This document shows, in pieces, positions 50,535 to 58,117 of a stretch of 64,000 bases of DNA. Every line of letters starts with the position of its first letter. Positions within the stretch are counted from its first letter, which is position 1. The notes below the pieces were generated by a model. That model made no database searches. It was given only the letters and a program-made list of their open reading frames with translations, and was not told the origin of the DNA. Source of the DNA: Janibacter melonis (lineage in GTDB: Bacteria > Actinomycetota > Actinomycetes > Actinomycetales > Dermatophilaceae). Location of the stretch: the NCBI RefSeq assembly GCF_020567375.1, contig NZ_JAJBZM010000002.1, positions 779,680 to 843,679 of the forward strand. Direction: 5' to 3'. The translations under genes and the position numbers were made by a program.

Positions 50535-50722
50535 TCAGCGGCGCGAGAGCTCGGTCTCGGCCCGCTCGACGTCCTGCTGCGAGCGGTCGTCATCGACGTC
50601 GCGGGCACCGGGGTGAGGAGCAGGACGACGACGAGGGCGCCGAGCAGCCCGATGCCTTGCATCGCCCGCCCGGACGCGCGGGCCATCGGGGCGTGCTGGT
50701 CGTGGGCGACGAAGGTCGCCAT
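50535..50722 (-). pseudogene. Small membrane protein gene, probably frameshifted
   Basis: GGAGG lies just before ATG 50722. The frame starts MATFVAHDQHAPMARASG and has one hydrophobic helix (GIGLLGALVVVLLLTPVP), then continues without stop into odd Ser/Arg/Pro-rich sequence through the palindrome. A different frame, entered near 50620, gives RDVDDDRSQQDVERAETELS followed by RR and a stop at 50535, which looks like a natural C terminus. A single-base indel or sequencing error is likely. Confidence 0.35.
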
Positions 50723-50802
50723 GGGCCTCCGGCCGAGGGCTCCGGAGAGGTCACCGTCGCGATTCCCTTCCGCGAACGGCCCCCTGGTGCGAGGCTGCGG
50801 CC

Positions 50803-51672
50803 ATGACGACGACGTCCTTGGTGGTCCGTGACGGTCTCGACTTCGGAGAGGGTCCGCGCTGGCGGGGTGGTCTGCTGTGGTTCAGCGACTTCTACCGGCA
50901 CGCGGTGTACACCTTCGACCCGGAGACGGGTGACGAGACGAAGGTGGTCGACGTGCCCGGGCAGCCCTCCGGGCTGGGCTGGTTGCCCGACGGGCGGATG
51001 CTCGTCGTGTCGATGACCGACCACCGGGTGCTGCGTCTCGAGCCCGACGGCAGCCTCGTCGAGCACGCCGACATCTCGCAGCACTGCGGCTTCCACGCCA
51101 ACGACATGGTCGTCGACGACCAGGGCCGCGCCTACGTGGGCAACTTCGGCTACGACCTGCACGCCGACATGGACGAGCGCGACGTCGAGACGATCCTCGC
51201 CGACGAGCAGGCCGGGCTGACGAACCTCGTCCGGGTTGACCCCGACGGCACGGTGAGCGTCGCCGCGCCGGATGTGCGCTTCCCCAACGGCATGGTGCTG
51301 CTCGACGGCGGCCGGACCCTCGTCCTCGCCGAGACCCTGCGCCTGCAGCTCACGGCCTTCACCGTCCAGCCCGACGGCTCGCTCACGAACCGCCGCGTCT
51401 GGGCCTCGACCGCCCCCCAGATGGTCGCCCCCGACGGCATCGCGGCCGACCCCGACGGCGGGATCTGGGTGGCGGCGGCGCTCGGCGCGGCCGTCGTGCG
51501 CTATGCCGAGGGCGGCGAGGTCACCGGCACCGTCCAGACCACGCAGAACGCCTTCGCCTGCGCCGTCGGCGGCCCCGACGGCCGCACCCTCTACGCGATG
51601 ACCGCTCCCGGCAGCGAGCCCGTGCACGTCGACGGCCGCAGCGCCGGCACGATCGAGGCGGCGACGCTCTGA
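50803..51672 (+). CDS. SMP-30/gluconolactonase-like beta-propeller protein
   Basis: 289-residue six-bladed propeller protein of the SMP-30/LRE family. FGEGPRWRGGLLWFSDFYRHAVYTFD opens with the metal-binding Glu. Later come GFHANDMVVDDQGRAYVGNFGY, FPNGMVLLDGGRTLVLAETLRLQL and APDGIAADPDGGIWVAAA, the expected Asn/Asp metal ligands. It probably hydrolyses a sugar or other lactone. ATG 50803. The GNAT gene follows directly, perhaps sharing the stop. Confidence 0.87.
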   Translation: MTTTSLVVRDGLDFGEGPRWRGGLLWFSDFYRHAVYTFDPETGDETKVVDVPGQPSGLGWLPDGRMLVVSMTDHRVLRLEPDGSLVEHADISQHCGFHANDMVVDDQGRAYVGNFGYDLHADMDERDVETILADEQAGLTNLVRVDPDGTVSVAAPDVRFPNGMVLLDGGRTLVLAETLRLQLTAFTVQPDGSLTNRRVWASTAPQMVAPDGIAADPDGGIWVAAALGAAVVRYAEGGEVTGTVQTTQNAFACAVGGPDGRTLYAMTAPGSEPVHVDGRSAGTIEAATL

Positions 51673-52169
51673 GCGAAGGGGGAGAGAGCCCGGCACCCGG
51701 CCCGGCGGACCTCGAGGTCCGCCGGGCGGGTCCCTCCGACGCGGGCACCGTCGGGCTGCTCCTCTTCGACTTCAACACCGAGTTTGTCACGCCGACGCCG
51801 GCCGCCGCGGTCCTCGCGGCACGCTTCGAGCGGCTGCTCGAGCGCGAGGACGTCGTCGTGCTGCTCGCGCGGGAGGGCGGCGAGGACATCGGCTTCGCCT
51901 ACCTCACCTACCGGCCGACCCCGTACGGCGACGGCCCGCTCGTCCAGCTCGAGGAGCTCTACGTCCGGCCGGCGCTGCGCGACGAAGGGGTGGGTGCGGC
52001 CCTCCTGGGTCGCGCCCTCGACGACGCCGTCGCCGTCGGGGCCGTCGAGCTCGACATCAACGTCGACGCCGTCGACATCGACACCCGCCGCTTCTACGAG
52101 CGGTGGGGCTTCTCCTGCGTCGACCCCGGCACCGGCGACCTCATGCTCTGCTACATCCGCGAGCTGTAG
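51669..52169 (+). CDS. GNAT acetyltransferase with apparent CTG start
   Basis: A GNAT fold is clear: EVRRAGPSDAGTVGLLLFDF at the N terminus, then LEELYVRPALRDEGVGAALLGRALDDA and FYERWGFSCVDPGTG. Its conserved N-terminal strand extends far upstream of the first ATG/GTG/TTG in frame (GTG 51858). No standard start exists in frame back to the previous gene. The CTG at 51669 overlaps the SMP-30 stop as CTGA, with GAGGCGG about 9 bases upstream. I therefore propose a non-standard CTG start of about 166 residues. A sequencing error or N-terminal frameshift is the alternative. Confidence 0.6.
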   Translation: MSEGGESPAPGPADLEVRRAGPSDAGTVGLLLFDFNTEFVTPTPAAAVLAARFERLLEREDVVVLLAREGGEDIGFAYLTYRPTPYGDGPLVQLEELYVRPALRDEGVGAALLGRALDDAVAVGAVELDINVDAVDIDTRRFYERWGFSCVDPGTGDLMLCYIREL

Positions 52170-52234
52170 AGGGGAAGTGGTCTCGAGGCTCGGGCGCCGA
52201 GCGCCAGCGAGCCCCGACAGGGAGCCGGCGGGGT

Positions 52235-52291
52235 CGAGTGAGCGCAACTCGCCGCTACGTCGCGGGCGTAGCGGCGTTTCGCGCTCACTCG
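52235..52291. repeat. 57-base perfect-armed palindrome
   Basis: CGAGTGAGCGC (52235-52245) pairs with GCGCTCACTCG (52281-52291). The inner CGCCGCTACG pairs with CGTAGCGGCG around a 7-base loop. It lies between converging genes, so it could terminate both, or be a REP-like unit. Nearby 52179-52215 and 52420-52440 hold weaker inverted GGTCTCGAGGCTCG/CGACCAG-type sequences. Confidence 0.65.
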
Positions 52292-52454
52292 GTCGCGAAG
52301 GCGGGAGCGGCGACCAGGTGACCGCGACCAACGACCTCGGTGTTGAGGTGCGACGAAGGAGCTTCGAAGCCACCCTCGGCACCTTGGTCATCGTCCCGGG
52401 TGGTCTCGCCCGGCACGATGCCCTCGCACCTCGACCAGCGACAGCGTCGAGACG

Positions 52455-53702
52455 TCAGGCGGTGGTGCCGGGCTCGAGGCGGGCGCCCGGCTCGAGGACG
52501 ACCGCCTTCGCCACGTGTGACTCACGACCGACGAGCACGACGGCGGAGTCCGAGGGCGGCCAGCGCTTCGGCTGGGCCCCGACCTGCGCGTCCTCGCCGA
52601 CCCGGCACGAGTCGTCGACGACCGCGGCGAAGACCTGCGCGCCGGACGCGACCCGGACCCGGTGCATGAGCACCGAGTCCTCGACGACCGCCCCCGCCTC
52701 GACGACGCAGCCCGGTCCGACGACGCTGCGCCGCACCGTGCCGTGCACGTGCGACCCGGGGCTGATCATCGAGTCCTCGACGACGCTGCCCGCGTGCATC
52801 ATCGGCGGCGGCATCTCCGGCGACCGGGTGAGGATCGGCCACGCCGGGTCGTCGAAGACGTCGACCCGTCCGCGCAGCAGCTCGCGGTGCGCGGCGAGGT
52901 AGGCGGAGGGGCGGCCGAGGTCGCGCCAGTAGCCCGTGAGCGCGTACGCGTGGGTCTTGCCGCCGTCGACGAGCCGCGGGAGCAGGCGGTCGGGGAAGTC
53001 GCCGATCCCCTCCGTGAGCCCTGGGTCGGCCTGCGCCCGTTCGTGCCGGATCGCGTCGAGCGTGCGCAGCAGCACCGGCACGTCGTAGACGAAGACCTCG
53101 GCGGCGATCGTCCCGTGCGGCGGGGCGGTGGGCTTGTCGGTCAGCCCCTGCACGACGCCGTCCCGGTCGACGTCGACGACCGTCTTGTGCTTGGCCTGCA
53201 CGAGCGGCACCTCGACGGTGACGATCGTGGCCTCGGACCCGCGCTCGAGGTGCTGGGCGACGACGGCCCGCATGTCGAGGCGGTAGACCTGGTCGGCGCT
53301 CGTCACGACGACGACCTCGGCGCCCGCCTCGCGCAGCTGCGCCCCCATCTTCAGCAGGTCGTCGGCGTTGCCGGCGCTGAAGCCGCCGGACCCGCTGGGC
53401 TGCCCCTCCTCCGGCACGAGCCGGCGGTAGCCGCCGCGGGTGCGGTCGAGGTCCCACGGGCGCCCGCCGGCGAGGTGACGGTCGAGCGAGGACGCCTCGT
53501 ACTGGACCGACACCCACACGTCGGCGATCCCGCTGTTGCCGAAGTTGCTCAGCGCGAAGTCGACGAGCTGGTAGCTACCGGCGAAGGGGAGCGCGGGCTT
53601 GGCGCGCTCGCGCGTGAGGACGTCCATGCGGGAGCCCTGACCACCCGCCTGGACGACCCCGACGATCTTCGGGACGCGAGAGAGGGGGACGACGCTCGAC
53701 AT
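52455..53702 (-). CDS. Glucose-1-phosphate adenylyltransferase-like protein (GlgC family)
   Basis: 415-residue nucleotidyltransferase. VVQAGGQGSRMDVLTRERAKPALPFAGSYQLVDFALSN matches the GlgC opening, with the usual Arg/Leu of GGxGxRL replaced by Met. It has SADQVYRLD in place of the GlgC SGDHIYKMDY motif, ALTGYWRDLGRPSAY and a left-handed beta-helix tail (VVEDSMISPGSHVHGTV). It would make an ADP- or other NDP-glucose for glycogen or glycoside synthesis. A second GlgC paralogue is common in actinobacteria. ATG 53702; the longer frame is excluded. Confidence 0.85.
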   Translation of the reverse strand: MSSVVPLSRVPKIVGVVQAGGQGSRMDVLTRERAKPALPFAGSYQLVDFALSNFGNSGIADVWVSVQYEASSLDRHLAGGRPWDLDRTRGGYRRLVPEEGQPSGSGGFSAGNADDLLKMGAQLREAGAEVVVVTSADQVYRLDMRAVVAQHLERGSEATIVTVEVPLVQAKHKTVVDVDRDGVVQGLTDKPTAPPHGTIAAEVFVYDVPVLLRTLDAIRHERAQADPGLTEGIGDFPDRLLPRLVDGGKTHAYALTGYWRDLGRPSAYLAAHRELLRGRVDVFDDPAWPILTRSPEMPPPMMHAGSVVEDSMISPGSHVHGTVRRSVVGPGCVVEAGAVVEDSVLMHRVRVASGAQVFAAVVDDSCRVGEDAQVGAQPKRWPPSDSAVVLVGRESHVAKAVVLEPGARLEPGTTA

Positions 53703-53731
53703 GCGGCTCAACCTAGTCGCGCGGACCGCCG

Positions 53732-54985
53732 TCACACGGCGGGTGGCTCCCCCTTCGCCAGCCACGCCATCGCCGCGGTGACGAGGGCGCTCACCCCGGT
53801 GTCGAGGGTGGGCTGGACGACGGGGGCGAAGGCCGGCGAGTGGTTGACCGGCAGCTCGCCGAGGCGGCCCTCCTCCTGCGCCCGGCGGTAGACCTCGGGG
53901 TCGGTGCCCCCGATGCCCCAGTACGTGTAGGGCACCCCGAGCGCGGTGGGGACGTCGCTGAAGTCCTCGCTCGCCGACTGCAGCGGCAGCTCGACGACCG
54001 CGTCGCCGAATACCGCCGCGAAGGCCTCGTGGACGCGCTGCGTCGTGCCGGCGTCGTTGTCGGTCAGGGGGTAGCTCTGGTAGCGCTCGACGTCCGCCGG
54101 GTGCGGGGTGCCGGCCGCTGCGCAGATGCCCTGGACGACCCGGTCGGTCCCGTCGAGGACGACCTGACGGGTGTCGTCGTCGTAGGTGCGGATGTTGATG
54201 AGCAGCTCGGCGGTGTCGGGGATGATGTTCGCCGTCGTGCCGGCCCGGATCGACCCGACGGTGAGCACCGCCGGCTCGGTCGGCGCGACGTCGCGCGAGA
54301 CGACCTGCTGCAGGGCGACGACCGCGGTCGCGGCGACGACGACCGGGTCGACGGCGACGTGGGGCATCGACCCGTGGGCGCCGCGCCCGTGGATCGTCAC
54401 CCGCAGGCTGTCGGCGGCGCTGAGCACCGGGCCGGACCGGGTGCCGACGTGGCCCGCCGGGGCGACGAGGACGTGCTGCCCGAGCGCGACGTCGGGCGAA
54501 GGGATGAGATCGTCCAGCCCGTCGTCGACCATCCGCTGCGCCCCGTCGCCGTGCTCCTCGCCCGGCTGGAAGAGCGCGACGAGCGTGCCCGACCAGTGCT
54601 GCGACCCCACGGCGAGCAGGTGCGCCGCACCGAGGAGCGCGGTGACGTGCACGTCGTGCCCGCACGCGTGCATCACCGGCTCGCCGTCGGCAGCCGTCGC
54701 CGTGCTCGCGTAGTCGAGACCGGTCGCCTCGCGCACCGGGAGCGCGTCCATGTCGGCCCGGAGCAGGACGACGGGGCCCTCGCCGTCCGCGAGGACCCCG
54801 ACGACGCCGGTGCCGCCGACCCCTTCGTGCACCTCGAAGCCGTCGGCCCGCAGCCGCTGCGCGACGAGCCCGGCGGTGCGGTGCTCCTCGTGGGAGAGCT
54901 CGGGATGGGCGTGCAGGTCGCGGTAGAGCTCTTCGAGCTCGGTGCGGACGGTGGCGAGGGGCTCGAGGACGCTCTGCACGCTCAT
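53732..54985 (-). CDS. M20-family amidohydrolase (peptidase/aminoacylase-like)
   Basis: 417-residue metallohydrolase. Metal-binding motifs are visible as LLRADMDALPV and MHACGHDVHVTALLGAAHLL, then FQPGEEHGDGAQRMVDDG, as in IAA-amino acid/hippurate hydrolases and carboxypeptidase Ss1-like M20D enzymes. It hydrolyses an N-acyl amino acid or small peptide amide. ATG 54985. It ends 29 bases before the GlgC-like gene start and may be co-transcribed with it. Confidence 0.88.
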   Translation of the reverse strand: MSVQSVLEPLATVRTELEELYRDLHAHPELSHEEHRTAGLVAQRLRADGFEVHEGVGGTGVVGVLADGEGPVVLLRADMDALPVREATGLDYASTATAADGEPVMHACGHDVHVTALLGAAHLLAVGSQHWSGTLVALFQPGEEHGDGAQRMVDDGLDDLIPSPDVALGQHVLVAPAGHVGTRSGPVLSAADSLRVTIHGRGAHGSMPHVAVDPVVVAATAVVALQQVVSRDVAPTEPAVLTVGSIRAGTTANIIPDTAELLINIRTYDDDTRQVVLDGTDRVVQGICAAAGTPHPADVERYQSYPLTDNDAGTTQRVHEAFAAVFGDAVVELPLQSASEDFSDVPTALGVPYTYWGIGGTDPEVYRRAQEEGRLGELPVNHSPAFAPVVQPTLDTGVSALVTAAMAWLAKGEPPAV

Positions 54986-55010
54986 GCCCCCATCGTGCTC
55001 CTGCTCGGGC

Positions 55011-55931
55011 TCAGTCGGCGTACTGGACCCGGGCGTCGCCGACCGAGCTGCTCACCGTCACCGAGCGGTCTGCGGTGGGGTCGTCGTCGACCTCGACGAC
55101 GGGGCTGCCGACATCGGCCTGCACGTCGACCCGGTAGCGCTCGCTGCCGCGGGGCAGGACGAGGACCGCCTCGCCGACGTCGGTGCTCACGTCGGCCGAG
55201 CGGACGGGAGACGCCGCAACGACCCGCACCGAGCCGACGTCCGCCCGGGCGGTCACCCGCTCAGCGGTCGTGCCGACGACGCGGATCTCCCCGACGTCGG
55301 TCTGCGCGTCGACGTCGCCGGAGGTGCCGGCGACGCGGATCTCGCCGACGTCGAGGTCGACGCCCACCTGCGTGCCCTCGGGCACGACGAGCACCCACCG
55401 CGTCTCGCAGGGGTTGCTGAAGGGCCCGCTGCGGCACTCGCTGCTGGCGACGACCTCGTCGCCGGCCGTGCTCACCGAGACCTCGGGTCGCACGAAGCTC
55501 CACCGCGTCGTGCGCACGAGCGAGGGTCGCTCGCCCGGGTCGGCGGCGCGGACCTGCACGGACCCGGTGCCCCCGGCGACGCGCAGGCTCGTCATCCCGG
55601 CCGGGAGGGCCTGCTCCTGGCGGTCCTCCTTGGTGATCATCGGCCCGACGAGTCCCGACATCACGCCGAGGACGAGCAGGGTGGCGAGGACCCCGGCGAC
55701 GAGCCGGACGAGCCAGGCGAGCGACCGGGTCGTCGGGCCGCCGCGCGGGCGCTGGGACGGTCCCCCTTCGCCGGGGGCGCCGGGGGCGCCGGGTGCACCG
55801 GACGTGCCGGGCAGACCGGGCAGGGCCGCCGGGCCGCCCGCACCTGCGGGTCGTGCCGTCGGCAGGGTCGCGGTCGGGGTCGAGCCCGAGGGGGGCGGGG
55901 GGACCGGCTGGGTGCGGTCGTCGGCGGCCAT
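55011..55931 (-). CDS. DUF4097-like envelope protein (LiaG-like)
   Basis: 306-residue single-pass membrane protein. A Pro/Gly/Ala-rich cytoplasmic N terminus (about residues 1-68) is followed by one membrane helix (about 70-98, LVRLVAGVLATLLVLGVMSGLVG). A repetitive beta-rich extracytoplasmic domain follows with five similar units of the DVGEIRV/DVGSVRV type, as in DUF4097/LiaG-like proteins. It is encoded 1 base after the response regulator stop, so it is in the two-component operon and probably belongs to its envelope-stress output. Confidence 0.82.
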   Translation of the reverse strand: MAADDRTQPVPPPPSGSTPTATLPTARPAGAGGPAALPGLPGTSGAPGAPGAPGEGGPSQRPRGGPTTRSLAWLVRLVAGVLATLLVLGVMSGLVGPMITKEDRQEQALPAGMTSLRVAGGTGSVQVRAADPGERPSLVRTTRWSFVRPEVSVSTAGDEVVASSECRSGPFSNPCETRWVLVVPEGTQVGVDLDVGEIRVAGTSGDVDAQTDVGEIRVVGTTAERVTARADVGSVRVVAASPVRSADVSTDVGEAVLVLPRGSERYRVDVQADVGSPVVEVDDDPTADRSVTVSSSVGDARVQYAD

Positions 55932-55932
55932 C

Positions 55933-56613
55933 TCAGCGCTCCTCTCCGTGGTCGAGCCAGCGCAGGACGGCGAGCACGCGGCGGTGGTCGCCCTCGGCCG
56001 GCGGCAGGTCGAGCTTGGTGAAGATCGAGGAGACGTGCTTCTCGACGGCCCCGTCGGAGACGAAGAGGGCGGCACCGATCGCGGAGTTCGTCCGGCCCTG
56101 TGCCATGAGCCCGAGGACCTCGCGCTCGCGGGGGGTGAGGGCGGCGAGCGGGTCGCGGTTCGCGGCCCGCGAGAGCAGCTGGCCGACGACCTCGGGGTCG
56201 AGGACGGTGCCGCCGCCGTGCACCTCGTGCAGCGCGGCGACGAAGTCGCCGGTGTCGGCGACGCGGTCCTTGAGCAGGTACCCGACACCGCGCGGCCGCG
56301 AGGCGACGAGCTCGGTGGCGTACTGCTCCTCGACGTACTGGCTGAGCACCATGACGGCGGTGTCGGGGTGCTGCTCGCGCACGACGAGCGCGGCCTTGAT
56401 CCCCTCGCTCGTGTACGTCGGGGGCATCCGCACGTCGACGACGACGAGGTCGGGCTCGTGCTCGGCGACCGCGCGCAAGAAGCTCTCGGCGTCGCCGCAC
56501 GCGGCGGCCACGGTGATGCCAGACGCACCGAGCAGCCGCACCAGCCCGTCGCGCAGGAGGACCGAGTCCTCGGCGAGGACGACCGTGAGGTCGGTGGGGG
56601 TGGGAGTGGTCAT
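55933..56613 (-). CDS. NarL/LuxR-type response regulator
   Basis: 226-residue response regulator. The receiver domain has acidic residues EDSVLL and the phospho-acceptor Asp60 in LVVVDVRMPP. The C-terminal LuxR-type helix-turn-helix is clear (LTPREREVLGLMAQGRTNSAIGAALFVSDGAVEKHVSSIFTKL). Paired with the histidine kinase, whose stop overlaps its ATG region (GTCATGAC). Likely targets are its own operon and the divergent MMPL gene. Confidence 0.92.
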   Translation of the reverse strand: MTTPTPTDLTVVLAEDSVLLRDGLVRLLGASGITVAAACGDAESFLRAVAEHEPDLVVVDVRMPPTYTSEGIKAALVVREQHPDTAVMVLSQYVEEQYATELVASRPRGVGYLLKDRVADTGDFVAALHEVHGGGTVLDPEVVGQLLSRAANRDPLAALTPREREVLGLMAQGRTNSAIGAALFVSDGAVEKHVSSIFTKLDLPPAEGDHRRVLAVLRWLDHGEER

Positions 56614-57914
56614 GACTGGCTCCTGCCGGGACGAAGGGGGAGGACGGCGTGCAGGGTGGTGGGCCCGCCGGCGGGGGAGGTGACGTAGAGCTGGCCGTCG
56701 ACCGCAGCCACGCGCTGCTGCAGGCCGGCGAGCCCGGTGCCGCGCGAGGGGTCGGCACCGCCGCGGCCGTCGTCGCTCACGGTGAGCGCGAGCACCTCGC
56801 CGTCGGCGGCGGTCGCGCGGCTGACGTCGACCGTGGCCGAGGTGGCCGCGGCGTGCTTGGCGACGTTGGTCAGGGCCTCGGAGACGACGAAGTAGGCGAT
56901 CGCCTCGAGCGTCGGGTCGACCCGGCCCACCCCGCGGACGGTGACGGAGACGGGCAGCGGGCTGCGGTTGGCGAGCGCGGAGAGCGCGGCGTCGAGCCCG
57001 CGGTCGGCGAGGATCGGGGGGACGATGCCGCGCGCCACCTGACGCATCTCGACGATCGCCTCCTTCGCCGAGGCGTGCGCCTCGTCGACGAGCTCGCGGG
57101 CCGTGGCGGGGTCGCGCTCGAGGGCGTCGCGGGCCATGCCCAGGCTCATCGCGATCGAGACGAGCCGCTGCTGGGGACCGTCGTGCAGGTCGCGCTCGAT
57201 CCGGCGGCGCTCGGCCTCGACGGAGTCGACCGTCTCGCGCCGGCTCTCGGTGAGGGTGTCCACCCGGGCGCTCAGCTGCTCGACCTCCCGGCGGCGGTCA
57301 GCCCCCAGCAGCCACCGGGCGAGGTTGACATCGACGGCGGCCAGGGCGCGGGCGGCCAGCGGCAGCAGGAGCAGGACGACGACGCCGATCGCGGTGCCGA
57401 CCCACGGCCCGCTCCCGTCGCCGATGGGGATGCCCCAGAAGATCCGGACCGTCTCGACGTCGACGCCGAGCCGGATGAGGGGCAGCAGCGCGAGGAGCAG
57501 GGCCTGCGCGAGGACGGCGAGCGTCACGGCCCCGATGAAGGTGCCCCACAGCGCGTGGAGCGCCCAGTACGCGGCGGCCCGCCAGTCGGTCGGGTCGAGG
57601 ACGAGCCGGCGCCACAGCGGCTGGTCGGTGCGCACCGTCGGCGGGTCGATCGTCGCCCCGGTGAGAGCGCCGACGCGGTGGCGCTCGGCCCGGCCGAGCC
57701 AGCCGCCGAGCAGCAGCGTGCCGACGGCGAGCGGCAGGGTGACGAAGGCACCGGGCAGGCTGACGATGCTCGCGAGGAGCACCGAGGACAGCACGATCGC
57801 GACGACACCGGTGAGCAGGTCGGTGAGGAGCAGGGCGAGCGAGCCCCAGCCGCGCACCCACGTGCGGGCCAGGCCGGGTGGGTGCGTCGGGGTGGCGACG
57901 GCGGTGCTGGTCAT
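56610..57914 (-). CDS. Sensor histidine kinase (HisKA_3, LiaS/DesK-like)
   Basis: 434-residue membrane kinase with four to five N-terminal helices (about residues 24-190). A HisKA_3 dimer domain follows with the phospho-His in ERDLHDGPQQRL (His244), then an HATPase domain with NVAKHA, DDGRGG and GTGLAGLQQRV. The sensor part matches the widespread actinobacterial membrane-sensing kinase with a Sensor-type transmembrane domain. ATG 57914 gives the polar N terminus before the first helix. The operon is kinase, regulator, DUF4097 protein. Confidence 0.9.
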   Translation of the reverse strand: MTSTAVATPTHPPGLARTWVRGWGSLALLLTDLLTGVVAIVLSSVLLASIVSLPGAFVTLPLAVGTLLLGGWLGRAERHRVGALTGATIDPPTVRTDQPLWRRLVLDPTDWRAAAYWALHALWGTFIGAVTLAVLAQALLLALLPLIRLGVDVETVRIFWGIPIGDGSGPWVGTAIGVVVLLLLPLAARALAAVDVNLARWLLGADRRREVEQLSARVDTLTESRRETVDSVEAERRRIERDLHDGPQQRLVSIAMSLGMARDALERDPATARELVDEAHASAKEAIVEMRQVARGIVPPILADRGLDAALSALANRSPLPVSVTVRGVGRVDPTLEAIAYFVVSEALTNVAKHAAATSATVDVSRATAADGEVLALTVSDDGRGGADPSRGTGLAGLQQRVAAVDGQLYVTSPAGGPTTLHAVLPLRPGRSQS

Positions 57915-58117
57915 GACGACAAACCTAGGAGGACCGGCTCGCCACGTCTGCCCCGCGGGCACCCAGGTCGGGGGTGGGGCTGGCCCCACCCCCGAGGTGG
58001 GGTCGGCGGCGGTGAGGACGGGCGCCGGCACCAGTGCGGCGCACGGGTGCCCGGCGAGAGGTTGGAGGAGCACGACCACGCCACGTCTCACCCCTTCGCC
58101 ACCCCATGGAGCCACCC

